A model generated the notes under the pieces. The model was not told the DNA's origin and made no database searches. It saw only the letters and a list, made by a program, of their open reading frames with translations. A stretch of 64,000 nt of DNA from Rhizomys pruinosus (taxonomy: Eukaryota; Chordata; Mammalia; Rodentia; Spalacidae). Numbering within the stretch: the first letter of the stretch is position 1; the number at the start of each line of letters is the position of its first letter. Positions 10,204-21,327 of this stretch are shown piece by piece. The position numbers and the translations under genes were made by a program. Location: the NCBI GenBank assembly GCA_009823505.1, contig VZQC01006885.1, positions 366,180 through 430,179 of the forward strand, in the 5' to 3' direction.

Positions 10204-11395
10204 TTTTTCTTTTAGTATTTTTATTGAGTTTTACCTATTTTATTTAATAGATATTTTACTGAATGTTTGTGCTTTTCATACAGAACATCTCAATCACCTT
10301 ACTCACCTTCATACCCTTCCCCACTGGCACCCTTCCATACCCTGGCACAGGATCTCACACATGTCTTCATTTGTGTTAAGGCCTAGTGTGTCAAATTACT
10401 GTCCACAGACATTCCCCAGTGAAAATTCATCCACTTATGTCTAGTCAGGCTTTAGGAAGATCAGCTCTTCCTCATCCAGCAGTAATCAATTGCCAGCATT
10501 TCTTAAACTAAGATTGGGACCTGCTATCAAGTTGCCTGATTCAATGCTGGGTTTTGTTTGCTTCGTTTGCATGGGTCTTGTGCATGCTGACACAATTTCT
10601 GTAAGTTCATATAAGCAGGGTCCCAGGAGCTTGTAGAACTCATGTCCCCGTGGCCCTTATGACCTTTCTGCTCCCTCTTCTGTAATGGTTATTGAGCCCT
10701 CAGTGGGTGAGTTTTAATATAGGAGTCCTGTCCAAGGACCAGGATTCTGTAGATTTTATTTCTACACCTTGGCCATTTGCGAATTTATGTGTTCCTGGCC
10801 TTTTATTACATTAGGGAGCTTCATTAATGAGAATTAAGACATTCATTATTATCCTTGTCATCCCTCATTCTATGTTCCATGAAACTTAAGTGTAGAGGTT
10901 GAATTGTATATCTACCACTTAGGCTTGGGCAATTCACAGAATATATTTGTGGTACTCTGTAGTAGTCCCCATGTGGTACAAAACAAGCTTCTTTGATGAA
11001 TGGGATATTGTGTGTAAATAGTAGGATAAATATTTTGCACATAGTAAAAATTTACATTAGTCTAGGGATTTGACAGTTGGGGTTTTCTCTAAGACCTATG
11101 ACCTCTCCATCTATGTGTATTTGGCTATGTTTACAGTACCACACATGAACTTCCTCCCATTGAATAGACTGTCCAATTAGGCAGGTGTTGATTGCACCCA
11201 AGACAAAAGTGCCACTATTGCACTTACATGATACATTTGCTGGATGTTGATGTGGTTATTTGTTTTTGAAATTGGTGTTGGACCATCAAAAGAGGTTCTC
11301 CCTTAGCAGTTTGTGTAGTTCTCTCCAAATCCATGAGAGCTTGCTTTCAGTGGAAGTGGCTTCCAGGTCAGTTCCAGCTCCATTTCCCCAAATCT
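10204..11395 (-). mobile_element. L1 (Lx-type) 3' UTR region, minus strand
   Basis: A long diverged L1 3' region. It shares blocks with 63000-63815 ('ctatgttccatgaaacttaagtgtagagg' against a near match at 63615-63640; 'cttctttgatgaatg'), and has the Lx words 'gtgccactattgcac' and 'cctatgacctctcc'. Its T-rich left edge is the poly-A end on the minus strand. Confidence 0.6.
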
Positions 11396-12765
11396 TGTGT
11401 CCAAAGTGACCCAATTAAAAGTTGAGCTAAGGAGTTGAACAGAGCGTTCTCAAAAGAAGAAATAAAGATGGCTAAGAAACATATTTAAAAGTTTTCAATG
11501 TAGTCAGTAAACAGGGAAATGCAAATTGTAATAATTTTAATTTTTCCTTTTATCCCAGTCAGACTGGCTAAGATCAAGAGAACAAATGATACCAAATGCT
11601 GGAGCGGATACGGAGGAAAGTGAGCGCTCTTTCACTGCTGGTGGGATTGCAAGCTTATGCAACCCCTATGAAAAGCAGTGTGGAGAACTCTTTAAAAACT
11701 ATAAATAAACCTATCATTTGACCAGGTTGTACCACTCTTTGTTCTATACCCAAAGGACTCACTCTACTGCAGAGTAACTTGTACAGCCATCTTTGTTGCT
11801 GCTCTTTTCACAACGAAGTGATGGAAGTGTCCCTCTACTGACAAGCAGCTAATGAAATGTGGTACATTTACACAATGAAATTCTACTCCATGTTAAAGAA
11901 TGATGAAATCATGAAATTTGCAGGTAAATGGATGGAACTAGAAACTGTTATTCTACATGAAGTTACATGGACTCAGAAAAACAAATGATGTAAGCCAGGT
12001 ATGGTGGAGCATGTCTTTAATCCCAGAACTCAGTAAGCAGAGGCATGAGGATATCTATGAGTTCAAGGCCAGCCTGTTCTACAGAGCGAATTCAATGCCA
12101 GATGGGGTTACAGGGAGACCTTGTCTCAAAAAAAAAAAAAAATGATGTATGCCTTCCCTCATTTGTGGATCTTAGTACCGCATTTTTATATATCAGTATA
12201 TATCCTGATGTAACTTCAGGAATACGGAAAATGGAAAAGAACCATGAAGGTAAAGGGAAAGAAGGAATCTGAGAAAGAAGGACAGTAGGAAACTGGTGAT
12301 ACTAAGGAAGAAATGGATAAAATAGGAGCATTTTACTGGGAGGGAGAGGGAAGATTATTCAAGGAAATTTGGGGATAAGGGAAAAGCAGGAGCTCAAGAG
12401 AGGTGGGACCATAGGAGACTGGTATTATCAAAGGAGAAATGTGAAAATGGTGACATTTTAAATGGGGAAAGCATGAAGAAGAGAGTGCTAGATGGGGGGA
12501 ATAATAGCTACTATAAGAATAAAAGAGGGACTCTTATTAGTCTAACAACCTATGACAAATTACACATGCCATATCTCAACATGAATCCATGTTTATAGGT
12601 GAAGAATGCATAACAAGAAACATTAGCAGACAGGAGAAACCTTCCTTTGAGTTGTTTGTAAGGATAATCTAAGCGACTCCCCAAATTACCACAGTCCTTG
12701 ATTACCTCCTGAACTTGAAGGCAAGACCCCATTGCTGAAGACAAAACAAAACTATTTTTAAGTCT
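11396..12765 (+). mobile_element. L1 ORF2 3' end plus Lx-type 3' UTR
   Basis: Starts with ORF2 C-terminal words ('gttgaacagagcgttctcaa', 'agatggctaagaaacat', 'aaatgctggagcggatac', 'gcagtgtggagaac', 'atggatggaacta'). It passes into a purine-rich 3' UTR and the Lx block 'gattacctcctgaacttgaa'. Interrupted by a B1 at 11993-12139. Confidence 0.8.
11993..12139 (+). mobile_element. B1 SINE nested in L1
   Basis: B1 with a 10-bp perfect target duplication 'aaatgatgta' at 11983-11992 and 12140-12149. Body 'agccaggtatggtggagcat' to 'gaccttgtctc' plus an A tail. Confidence 0.92.
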
Positions 12766-12779
12766 TATTTGTCCTACAG

Positions 12780-13200
12780 ACCCAGCCATACCACTACTGG
12801 TTTCATCCTATTGCAAAGATATGTGCACATCTATGTTTATTGCAGCTCTCTCCACAAAAGTGAAGAGTTTGAACCAACCCAATTGCCCCTCAACTGATGA
12901 ACGGATAACAAAACTGTGGTACATCTACACGATGGAGTTCTATGCAGCAGTAAAGAAAGACGACATCATGAGATTTGCAGGTAAATGAATGGAACTCAGA
13001 GTCATTATGCTAAGTGAAGTAACATAGTCCCCCCAAAACCAAATGGGGAATGGTTTCCCTCATTTGTGTATGCTATTACCAAATCCCCCAATTGAAAGAA
13101 AAGCTGAGTAATGTTATTGTTATATTTCTTTCTATCTGAAAGCAACTGTGATGTTATAATATGAATATTTTAAAAAATAAAACAAAATTAGAATAAACAA
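12780..13200 (+). mobile_element. L1 3' end, second subfamily
   Basis: ORF2 end and 3' UTR: 'cagccataccactactgg', 'tgtttattgcagctctc', 'gcagtaaagaaagac', 'gctaagtgaagtaacat', 'ttccctcatttgtgtatg', 'gaaagcaactgtgatgtta'. These words also occur at 57075-57360, so the two are the same subfamily. It follows the Lx-type piece directly. Confidence 0.85.
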
Positions 13201-13582
13201 AAAAAGAGAAAAGGATAATGCTATTGAAGTACAACTGAATCCTATCTTTGCATAGTTAAGCTACTAGCACAAATGTTTTCTACTCCTTCTCTTATCAAGT
13301 GCTCACTTTTGTGTAACATAAAGCACTCAGGGGTTAATCTAATAATTTCATCTCTTGTTCAACTCTCAATCCCATGTCTCATTGTAGATATAATTGATAT
13401 GACAGGATTATTTTATATACATATGGCTTGTGAAAGATTGTTTGAATAATTGAAAATTATGAACAATTTATGAGAAAGATGGAGATATTTACAATACGTG
13501 AACCTTAGTATCCTTTCAAAATTAAAAAAAATAATTGTTTAAGGCATGAGTTTTAGACAGGAAAAAATGGATAAGAAATTAT
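13201..13582. other. Sequence with no recognised feature
   Basis: AT-rich DNA between an L1 end and an old B1; no repeat or coding signal seen. Confidence 0.4.
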
Positions 13583-13716
13583 TTTTTATTTTGGTCTTTT
13601 TGAAACAAGGTCCTCCTGTAACCCCTTCTAGATTACTGATCTCTGTCTCACAGAGATCCACCTGCCTATGCCTCCAAAATATCTGTACCAAAGGCATGTG
13701 CCACTACATGCAGCTT
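13583..13716 (-). mobile_element. Old B1 SINE
   Basis: Minus-strand B1 with 'tttttgaaacaaggtcctcctgta', 'cacagagatccacctgcct' and 'aaaggcatgtgccactacat' (each quoted in part). Diverged over its whole length. Confidence 0.75.
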
Positions 13717-13747
13717 TGAGAGATGATTTTAAAAACTATTCTGTACC

Positions 13748-14102
13748 AGATTGTATTAGTTATTTTTTGCTGCTGTGATAAAAAATGACAAGAATTAGGT
13801 AATTGAGAAAAGTTCATTTTACCTTGTGCTTCAAGAGGAAGTGTCCATAAGGCATAGGAGGCATTGTGAGAGCTTGAGTGAGCTGAGGGATCACATATTT
13901 ATCCACATGCAGTAAGCAGAGAGAGATTGAAGAACTGGAAGTGGACAAATTTGTAAACCCTCAAACCCTGTACTTGCTCCAACAAGACAACAGCTCCTAG
14001 AAATCTGAGAAACTGCCTTAACAGTGCCACCAACTGCAGATCAAGTTTTCAAATATTTAAGCCTATGGGGGACGTGGGACATTTCTCTTTTAAACTACCA
14101 CA
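13748..14102 (-). mobile_element. MaLR-type LTR, diverged
   Basis: Plus-strand reading begins 'tattagttattttttgctgctgtgat', contains 'acagtgccaccaac', 'atttaagcctatggggg', and ends near 'taaactaccac'. This is the reverse complement of the ORR1/MaLR LTR plan also seen at 20362-20702. It is older and shorter on detail than that copy. Confidence 0.6.
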
Positions 14103-14122
14103 GTTATAAATTATGTAAGCAG

Positions 14123-14383
14123 GGGCTGGAGAGATGGCCTAGCGGTTAAGAGCGCCGACCGCTCTTACAGAAGACCTGGGTTAGATCCCCAGCACCCACA
14201 TGGCGGCCGAGAACCGTCTGAAACTCCAATTCCAGGAGAACTCCAGTTCCAGGGGAATCCGACACCCTCTTCTGACCTCCGCGGCATTGCACGACACGGG
14301 TGTACACACTTACATGCAGACAATAAATTCATACACATACAGAAATAAATAAAATAAATAAATTATTTAAAAATTTAAATAAA
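14123..14383 (+). mobile_element. B2 SINE, full length
   Basis: Clean B2: 'ggggctggagagatggc', A box region 'tagcggttaagagc', B-box region 'gggttagatccccagcac', then the lineage-typical middle with the repeated word 'ctccaattccagg/ctccagttccagg', 'cttctgacctccgcggcatt', and a long AAATAAAT tail. An imperfect duplication, 'aaattatgtaa' / 'aaattgatgtaa', flanks it. Confidence 0.95.
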
Positions 14384-14619
14384 AATAAATAAATTGATGT
14401 AAAAATCCTGGAGCATTCTAGCATGGAGATCCATAATCAATCATGTATAGACATGACACATTATGAGATATGAGAGGACCACAGATATAGAGAGTAGTCC
14501 ACAAGAACCTTTGAAGCCTCAATCGCATCTTTGCCAATCTACATCCAATCTCACACAGCCAAAAGCATGGATGATTTCTCTTAAGAGTTTTGAATAAGTG
14601 TTGGTTATTGTCTAATATA

Positions 14620-14664
14620 TATAATATATAATATATATATATATATATTATATATATATATAAT
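14620..14664. repeat. (TA)n microsatellite
   Basis: Alternating TA with a few TAA interruptions, self-complementary. Confidence 0.9.
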
Positions 14665-14689
14665 CTGTTGGTCCTTTAATCGTGCATGG

Positions 14690-15200
14690 CCACAATGTAC
14701 ACGATTGTTCTTCCCTCCTAAGACCAGGCTGGCAACTTCACAGGGCTGTAAGCCTCAGAGGTGTTTCCTGCCAGCAGGCTGACAGTTCCTAGGCTGAGCT
14801 TCTGGCAAGGATTTGGGGAGGGAACCATGAGAAGTGACCTGAAGAGAAATGAAACAGACTAAAAGAGAAGATCTGGGAGAAAAGTAACTCAGATTTATTC
14901 ATGCAGCAATGTGTTTATCTACTAAAAGCTACTATGCTCTGGGCAAGGAAGTGGGGGGCAGGAAGGTGTAAAATGAGAGGAAGGGAAGTGTGAGCCACCT
15001 TGGCTTCTACCAGGGGCAGCAGAGCTCCTGTAAACAGTAAGCTAGAGGTGTGACATCTTTGCTCAATACATCAAAGGAAGAGGCCATCAGGGTCTGGAAC
15101 TTTGCAGAGATAGGCAAACCAGGAAATGTTGCATTATTCCAACCTCATGGAGATAACTCACAGAAGAAGCCCTGGGACAAAGTTGCATTCCTTCAGCCCC
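14690..15200 (-). mobile_element. Possible retroviral LTR
   Basis: Not AT-rich, unlike the flanks. On the minus strand it has an AATAAA in 'catgaataaatctgag' (about 14890-14905), followed by a pyrimidine-rich stretch with 'tttcatttctcttcagg'. This resembles the poly-A signal and U5 of a gammaretrovirus-like LTR. It lies just 3' of the env remnant that is also on the minus strand, where a 3' LTR would be expected. I have not identified the partner LTR, and the ends are not defined. Confidence 0.35.
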
Positions 15201-15201
15201 T

Positions 15202-15202
<1 letters not shown>

Positions 15203-15234
<32 letters not shown>

Positions 15235-15257
15235 TGTTTGTTTTTTTTTTTTTTTTT
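15203..15257. repeat. Poly-T tracts at the left edge of the duplicated segment
   Basis: Two long T runs around 'gtgtttg'. The matching place before copy 2 has about 525 bp between two T runs (25332-25857). The assembly here may have collapsed that block. Confidence 0.85.
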
Positions 15258-16500
15258 ATGAAAATGAGTAGTAGTAGTATTGTCACCGTCCTCCAGAAGA
15301 TTCTCAGGGATGGCCTGAATTGGACTAAAACAGTCTGGACTGTGACCTCAGTGAAAGTATTGATTTGGTTTTTGATAAAATGGAGAACACAGGGTGCAAT
15401 AGTTCAGGAGGACTCCTAGGGTGAAAATGGGTCCCAGCAAAGGGAAGTAACCAGGCAGTCAGTGGCTTGAAAACCACGGGACAGAAACTTGTGAGGAGTA
15501 TCTTACATGGAGTCCTTCCTAAGCTCCTTAGGGTTTTAACATTTTGTTCAACTACACCAGAATCATTAACATAAAAGCAACATTCCTTCCCCAGGAACAC
15601 ACAGGTTCCCTCATTTTCTGCAGTCAATAAGTCCAGGGCTCGCTGGTTCTGCATCACCACCTGGCCAGAGAAGTTATCTGTCTCTGGAGCGATTCAAGGC
15701 TATTTATCATGGATGCCATTGCCTCATCAAGCTTATTTTGGAAGTCTGCTTCCATGCTGTAAACCTTTACTAGAACTCACTGCAGTTCCCGCCACTGCCG
15801 TGGAAAGAATGACGGCTAGGCTGACCAGAAGCTAGCTAAGTATCTCTCTCTTTTGATGATCTGGGTCCAGTCGCAGCATCCAAGTGACTTCATCCTTCTC
15901 ATAAAGGAAGAACTGGGGAGTAAATAATAACAGGCAATCAAATTTCAGAACCAGTAGCATTTGCACAGAAGGAGGAAGCACCCTCATACCAGAGGGAAAA
16001 AAAAACAAAACAAAACAAAACGGGGATTTGATACAAGGTCCTGTCAAGGGAACACTTTGGAGGCACCTGGAGTCTGGGGCTGCTGCAGCTCTAATTAAAC
16101 AAATAGGAAAAGTCATGAGCGTCAAAGAGGGAAATGCTGTGAAAACGGCCTTTCTCCACAGAGGGCAGATTCCTGTAAGAGTTTAAAGGAAGGCAGTGAG
16201 AAGGGATGTGTGAGAAATGCACAGAAAAAACATTGGGAGACATTTGGGTGGGTGATGTAGTTAAGGAAATCTCAGGCATATTCAATGTACTGGGGCCATG
16301 TTACAGTAGACTGCAGTTTCCTTCCATTTTGATTCCTGTAACAGAATGTGGGATTGAGTGAGAATGGGCTGAGGGGCTAGAACAAGCTGGCGAGAGATGT
16401 GATATCCACCACAGAGGGTACCGGGCATTACTGTAAGAGTAGAGTTTTCCCTGCACTCCAGCCTCCAGCAGTCACTCCAGGGTACTGTATGTTAATTCAA
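15258..16500 (-). pseudogene. Gamma-type retroviral env remnant, copy 1
   Basis: Same env remnant as in copy 2, with more frame breaks. The TM segment keeps the CX6CC signature ('CVFLGKECC', with K where copy 2 has E) and the preceding heptad region. One-base indels then shift the frame, so the longest open piece is 111 codons (15325-15660). The upstream pieces (15832-16125 and further right) are in other frames. In a family member, TM would anchor the envelope in the membrane and drive fusion; nothing here can make a full protein. Confidence 0.8.
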
Positions 16501-17109
16501 ACTGGTTATTGATTGAAAGGCTTCTTGGACTGTGAACATTCTCCAACCTGCAAGACCAAAAATAAGGTATAAAGGACTTGTTATTTCTTGTCCTCATTCT
16601 CAAAATTTGATGAATTCTGAGAAGAAAATTAACATTTCCCAGAGCTTTCCTTTTGAGAACAAATAGAAGCTGGTATATAGCTGACACCACGGCTTGCTTA
16701 ACTTTTTCCAAAATTACTTCTCATTTCTTCATTTATTCCTCCTAAAGACAATCCTTTTTGAAGTTTCACTTCAATATGATCCCTATTTCAGGGTTTACTT
16801 CTAGGAAATGCAGTCTAACAACTAGCAGATCTCACCAGAGACCTGTAGCCTGTGGATGTCCCATGTTCAAGGCTCCTCTGCTTGCTATAATGTTCTGATC
16901 TCATTCTTTTAATGTACTTCACAATTGAACAAAAAATATTGTATTTTTCAACTTAACTATTCTATAATCAGTTTCAATATTCTGAATTTTTTTGTTCATC
17001 TTTCTGCATGAATCAAATCAAGATATCAGCTGAGATTTAGGAGTAATTGAGTTCCATTTTATCTAGCTAGTATGAAACCTGAAAACAGAACTCCTTTTAT
17101 CTAGATACT

Positions 17110-17165
17110 ATTCTTCCTTTTTTGGTCTTTTGAGACAGGGTTTGTCTGATAGTTTGTCCTCATGG
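17110..17165 (-). mobile_element. B1 fragment
   Basis: 'tttttggtcttttgagacaggg' and following bases are the 3' end of a minus-strand B1, cut off after about 50 bp. The same fragment is at 27733-27785 in copy 2. Confidence 0.6.
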
Positions 17166-17274
17166 AAATTATTTAATTGAGCCTCGATTTAATACTTTGA
17201 ATTCAATTCTGATCAGGAGCATTATCACATGAACTTTTCAGATGAATAATTTATGTTTTAAAACATAATATATG

Positions 17275-17520
17275 GGGCTGGAGAGATGTGCCTAGCGTTA
17301 AGAGCACCGACTGCTCTTGCAGAGGACCAACTGCTCTTGCAGAGGCCCGGGTTTGATCCCCATCACCCACATGGTGGCTGAGAACCATCTTTAAGTCCAG
17401 TTCCAGGGGAATCCAACGCCCTCTTCTGACCTCTGTGGCATTGCATGACACGGGTGCACAAACCTGCATGCAGACAGTACATTCATACACATAAAAATAA
17501 ATAAACAAATAATTTTAAAA
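17275..17520 (+). mobile_element. B2 SINE (copy 1)
   Basis: B2 with the word 'ccaactgctcttgcagagg' doubled near its start, also seen in copy 2 (27897). Here the start reads 'gagatgtgcctagcgttaag', with an extra base and a missing base compared with copy 2. Confidence 0.92.
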
Positions 17521-17535
17521 AAATATAATATTTCC

Positions 17536-17543
17536 TTATATAT

Positions 17544-17579
<36 letters not shown>

Positions 17580-17580
17580 G
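17536..17580. repeat. (TA)n microsatellite (copy 1)
   Basis: TA repeat in the space between two SINEs. The unit count differs slightly from copy 2 (28158-28200). Confidence 0.9.
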
Positions 17581-17582
17581 AT

Positions 17583-17745
17583 GGGGGAGGTTGTCACACA
17601 AGAGTACAATGCCTACAGAGGCCAGAAGAAGGCATCGGATTACCTGCATCTGCAGTTACAATTAGTTGTGAGCACCCTATTTGGACACTGGAAACACTAA
17701 TCTCTAATATGCACTCTTAACCACTAATTCATCCCTCTAACTCCA
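17583..17745 (-). mobile_element. Old B3/B2-type SINE (copy 1)
   Basis: Minus-strand tRNA-derived SINE: 'gaggccagaagaaggcatcgg', 'ctgcagttacaattagttgtgagc' (quoted in part), 'cactcttaaccactaa'. No Pol III box is intact. Confidence 0.7.
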
Positions 17746-18211
17746 GGAAATATTTGTATTTTGAAAAACTATAATGGAAAACATTTCTCATTTGGCTGCA
17801 TATTAACTGAGCCAGAATAAAGATCTCCTGTAAATGGCTCTGGCAGTGGTATTTGAAGAATATTTTCTTATCTTGAATTTTCTCAGTAATAGTGTGAGAA
17901 CCACAGCTTGTTTTTTTGTTTGTTTTTGTTATTTTGGTATTGCCTGTTATTGCCAAAATTAAACTAAATGAACAATTGCAAAAAAAGTCTTATTTGTGAA
18001 CAACTCCTTTCCAAAAAAAAATCAGTTTATCATAGAGTAAGTTCATAGTTTATTTTCTAATCTTATTTATATTTAATTTGATGCTACTGTAATTGCAACT
18101 ATTTCCTTATATAATTTAAATATTTTCTTCCAGAGGGTAGAAATAAATTTAATATTTATATCTTAGCATGTTGTGTTCATTAGTTCTAATGAACTAATTA
18201 ATTAATTAACA

Positions 18212-18410
18212 TACTTATTTTTTATTTTATACATATAGGTATTTTGCCTGCATACATGTAACTCCACTTCATGTGTGCAATGTCCACTGATGCCAAAAGG
18301 AGGCATTAGATTCCCTACCACACTGTACTATGGGTTGCTGGGAACAGAACCTGGGTCCTCTGCAACATAACCAGTGCTTTTAACTGATGAGCCATCTTCT
18401 CCAGTCCCAG
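18212..18410 (-). mobile_element. Old B3-type SINE (copy 1)
   Basis: 'tattttgcctgcatacatgt', 'caatgtccactgatgcc', 'gggaacagaacctgggtcct', 'aactgatgagccatcttctc': a B3-like element in minus orientation. Matches 28834-29028. Confidence 0.75.
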
Positions 18411-18748
18411 TTCTACTAAATTTTTAGTTATACAGATTCCTTAATATTTTCTACATTTAAGTTCATTTCACTAGAAAACAAATAATTCTACTTGGGATTT
18501 TGAAACCTCATTTTTTGTCTAATTCCATTATGGAATTTCTGGTAAGAGGTATTACAGAATAATTAACATTGTTTTCCATGCCCTGCGCTTATGAGGAAGC
18601 CGTTGGAAACCACTCACAGTTAAACTTAATATTGACTGTGAGCCTTCCACGGATGATTATTAGTTAATATTTTTTGTTGTTATTGAGAGGTATTAGATTC
18701 TGTCAAATGTTTTTTTTTTGAAACTGATTGAAATGGCCATGTGTATAG

Positions 18749-18960
18749 GCTGGGGGAGATGCTCAGGGTGCTCTTACAGAAGACGTATATTTGATTCCCA
18801 GCACCTCATGGTGCTAAAAATTGTCCATAACTCAAGTTCCAACAGTTCAACAGCCTAGTCTTGACCTCTGTCAGCATTGCACGACATGGGTGTATTTATA
18901 TACATGTAGGCAAAAATACATTCATACATGTAAAATAGAAACAATAAATAAAATTAAAAA
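18749..18960 (+). mobile_element. Old B2 SINE (copy 1)
   Basis: Diverged B2: 'gctgggggagatgctcaggg', 'ttgattcccagcacc', 'cagcattgcacgacatgggt', A-rich tail. It is shorter in its first 40 bp than younger copies. Confidence 0.8.
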
Positions 18961-19884
18961 GAAATGACCATGGTTTATCTTTTGTTCCATTACTGTTAAT
19001 ATTGTTAGACATACTAACTGATTTAAGATATTTAAAAATACATTTAATGTAAGTATCTAAACAGTAGTTAGTGGAAAACAATTTACTGAAGTATCTTGAC
19101 ACTTAGGAGAAAATTCTGGAGTATCCAAATATAATCACATTTCTACAACATAGTTCTATAGAATGTATCTCGGTTAACTGAGCATTATGATAAAGTAATA
19201 TTTAAGCTATTTAGGCAAGAATCCAAGTTTTAAAATTATTAAATTAGTAATGATAAGAAATTAACAAGTCATATGTATCCATTATGTTAAGGGAACTATT
19301 CTCCAACTAGTAAATGAATAATAAGTTTTTAGCTTTATATACATAACTATAATTACTCCAAAATTTACTGAGGAATGTAAAGCACTTGAATAAATAAACA
19401 CAAAAACCATGCTTCTGCATACTGATAAGACAACAATTATCTTAAAGGTAATGATAAATTAATCAGGATTCCATTAAAATATATTAGTTTTGAAATATGC
19501 TAAAATAAAATAACGAGTAACTTAAAGATAACCAAATACGATTTATTTTACATTGAAAGACATTGCTCATGAAAAGCATAACATTAGCACATAACAGAAT
19601 ATCCTTCAACTTTCATATTACTGGTGTTGTATTAGTGCTAGAAATATTAAATAGTAGAGAATTTCTCAACATATGAGAAAATATAAGAATTTAGTATATT
19701 CATAAAGGATTATCTCAGATTGAATACATATTACCTGATAAACTGTGTTGAAATATTACACTACATACCATACCAAAATTGTCCCAAATTGTGTAAGCTA
19801 ATAAAAACTTGATCTAATCTCTAAACACAGCAGGCAAAATTTTCCATGTAGAAGCATACCATTTCCAACTTTTAAAAAGTAAAA

Positions 19885-20030
19885 TGAGGGCTGGGCATGG
19901 TGATGCATGTTTTAATCCCAGCACTTGGAAGGCAGAAGCAGGGTGGATCTTCTGTAAATTCAAGGGTAGCCTGTCTACAGAGTTCCAGGACAACCAGAGC
20001 TACAGGGAGACCTTGACTCAAAAAAAAAAG
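19885..20030 (+). mobile_element. B1 SINE (copy 1)
   Basis: 'ggctgggcatggtgatgcat' to 'gaccttgactc' and an A tail. One-base differences from copy 2 (30508-30653), such as 'gcagggtggatcttctg' against 'gcaggtggatctctg'. Confidence 0.9.
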
Positions 20031-20361
20031 TAGAAGATGTTAATGAGACCTAACTACCATATCTGTTGTGAGTTATAAATCTGGTATGGATTGGTATCTT
20101 TCCCCACTGTGTACCTTCTAAACTTGCAAGGTGGCACCACTCACTTTCTGTCTGTAAGCCCAATTCCTTCTATGAGAAAAGAAATAAAGTTTCCCAAAAT
20201 AAAGTACAAATCGAACTTCATAGTTTACTATTGATTTTTCTTCTTCTAACAAATTACTACTGCATCTATAAAGCCATTTTTTATAAAATTTGACATTTGG
20301 TAACTTACTCAATTTTAACTTTTGATTCAGTAGGTCTAGGTAGGATACAAGATTCACACTC

Positions 20362-20702
20362 TGTATTAGACCCTTTTCTTTTGCTGTGATAACCCGCCAT
20401 GACCAAAGGAACTTATAAAAGGAAGAGTTATTTGCTTACCAATTGATGGTTCCAGGGAAATTAGAGTCCATCCTGGTGGGGAGGCTGGTGGCAGGAGCTG
20501 GAGCAGAAAGCTGAGCTTTCACATCTTCCATTGAATACAGAAAGCAGAGAGAGCAACTGAGAAGAAGGGAAGGCTTTTTGAACATCTCTAAACCCACCCC
20601 CAGTGACATAAGGCCTCCAAAACAGACTACCCTGCCCCAACTAGGGACAAAATCTCTGAATACTTAAAGCCTGTGGGAGACAGTCTCATTCAAACCACAC
20701 AT
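20362..20702 (-). mobile_element. ORR1/MaLR-type LTR (copy 1)
   Basis: Plus-strand view begins 'tgtattagacccttttcttt', holds 'ccacccccagtgacataagg', 'tacttaaagcctgtgggaga' and 'ctcattcaaaccac'. This is the reverse complement of an ORR1-like LTR. TG...CA ends; no clear 5-bp target duplication. Matches 30985-31320. Confidence 0.8.
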
Positions 20703-20964
20703 ATTCTAATCAACTTTCAGAAAATGCTGTCAAGAACAAAGCTGTTAATCTGTCCACAATTTTTCATCTCTTTTCTTTCTTCACTCTGCTTCCTATTCAC
20801 ATTAACCTATTTCAATAAACAGGTAACTAGCAATCAGAATATTATCTTCCAAACTTATGTTCTCTAATGATCACAATGAATAATGAATGTAACCCCTTTT
20901 CTAAGCCTAGGGAACAATCTCAGAAGGGGGCGTGGGTAATGTAAGGGCTTCGATTGGGTTTGAA

Positions 20965-21327
20965 TGGTGAAACTACAACAATATAGACTGGATCAACTCA
21001 TTTGATCAACTTGATTGAACATACAAGCCCCCTGCTGGATGGTGGCGACCCATGAGCTGTGTGGGTTTTGGGCACACAACTGCTTGCAAATTGGTTTTTA
21101 CATGAAGGATGCTTGTACTCACAAATTATCACATATTTGTTAAAAAAAATGAAAACAAAACAAAACAAAAAAGCAGAGAAAGATGCAGAAAAACTACGCA
21201 GAATGCACGATCTGCGATGGGTAGGGGTGGGGTGGGGGGGAAGGAAGGGGATAATATGCCTGAACTGAATTGGAAAATGATGTATGAAATACACAAAGCA
21301 TCAATAAAAATAAATAAAAAAAAAAGA
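20965..21327 (+). mobile_element. L1 3' UTR (copy 1)
   Basis: 'cgcagaatgcacgatctg', a G-rich stretch 'ggggtggggtggggggg', 'gaattggaaaatgatgtatg' and 'aaagcatcaataaaaataaa' make a rodent L1 3' UTR with poly-A tail. Matches 31622-31965. Confidence 0.8.

Noticed and set aside
15126..15419. Poly-Phe frames at 15050-15419
   Set aside because: Translation of the T runs.
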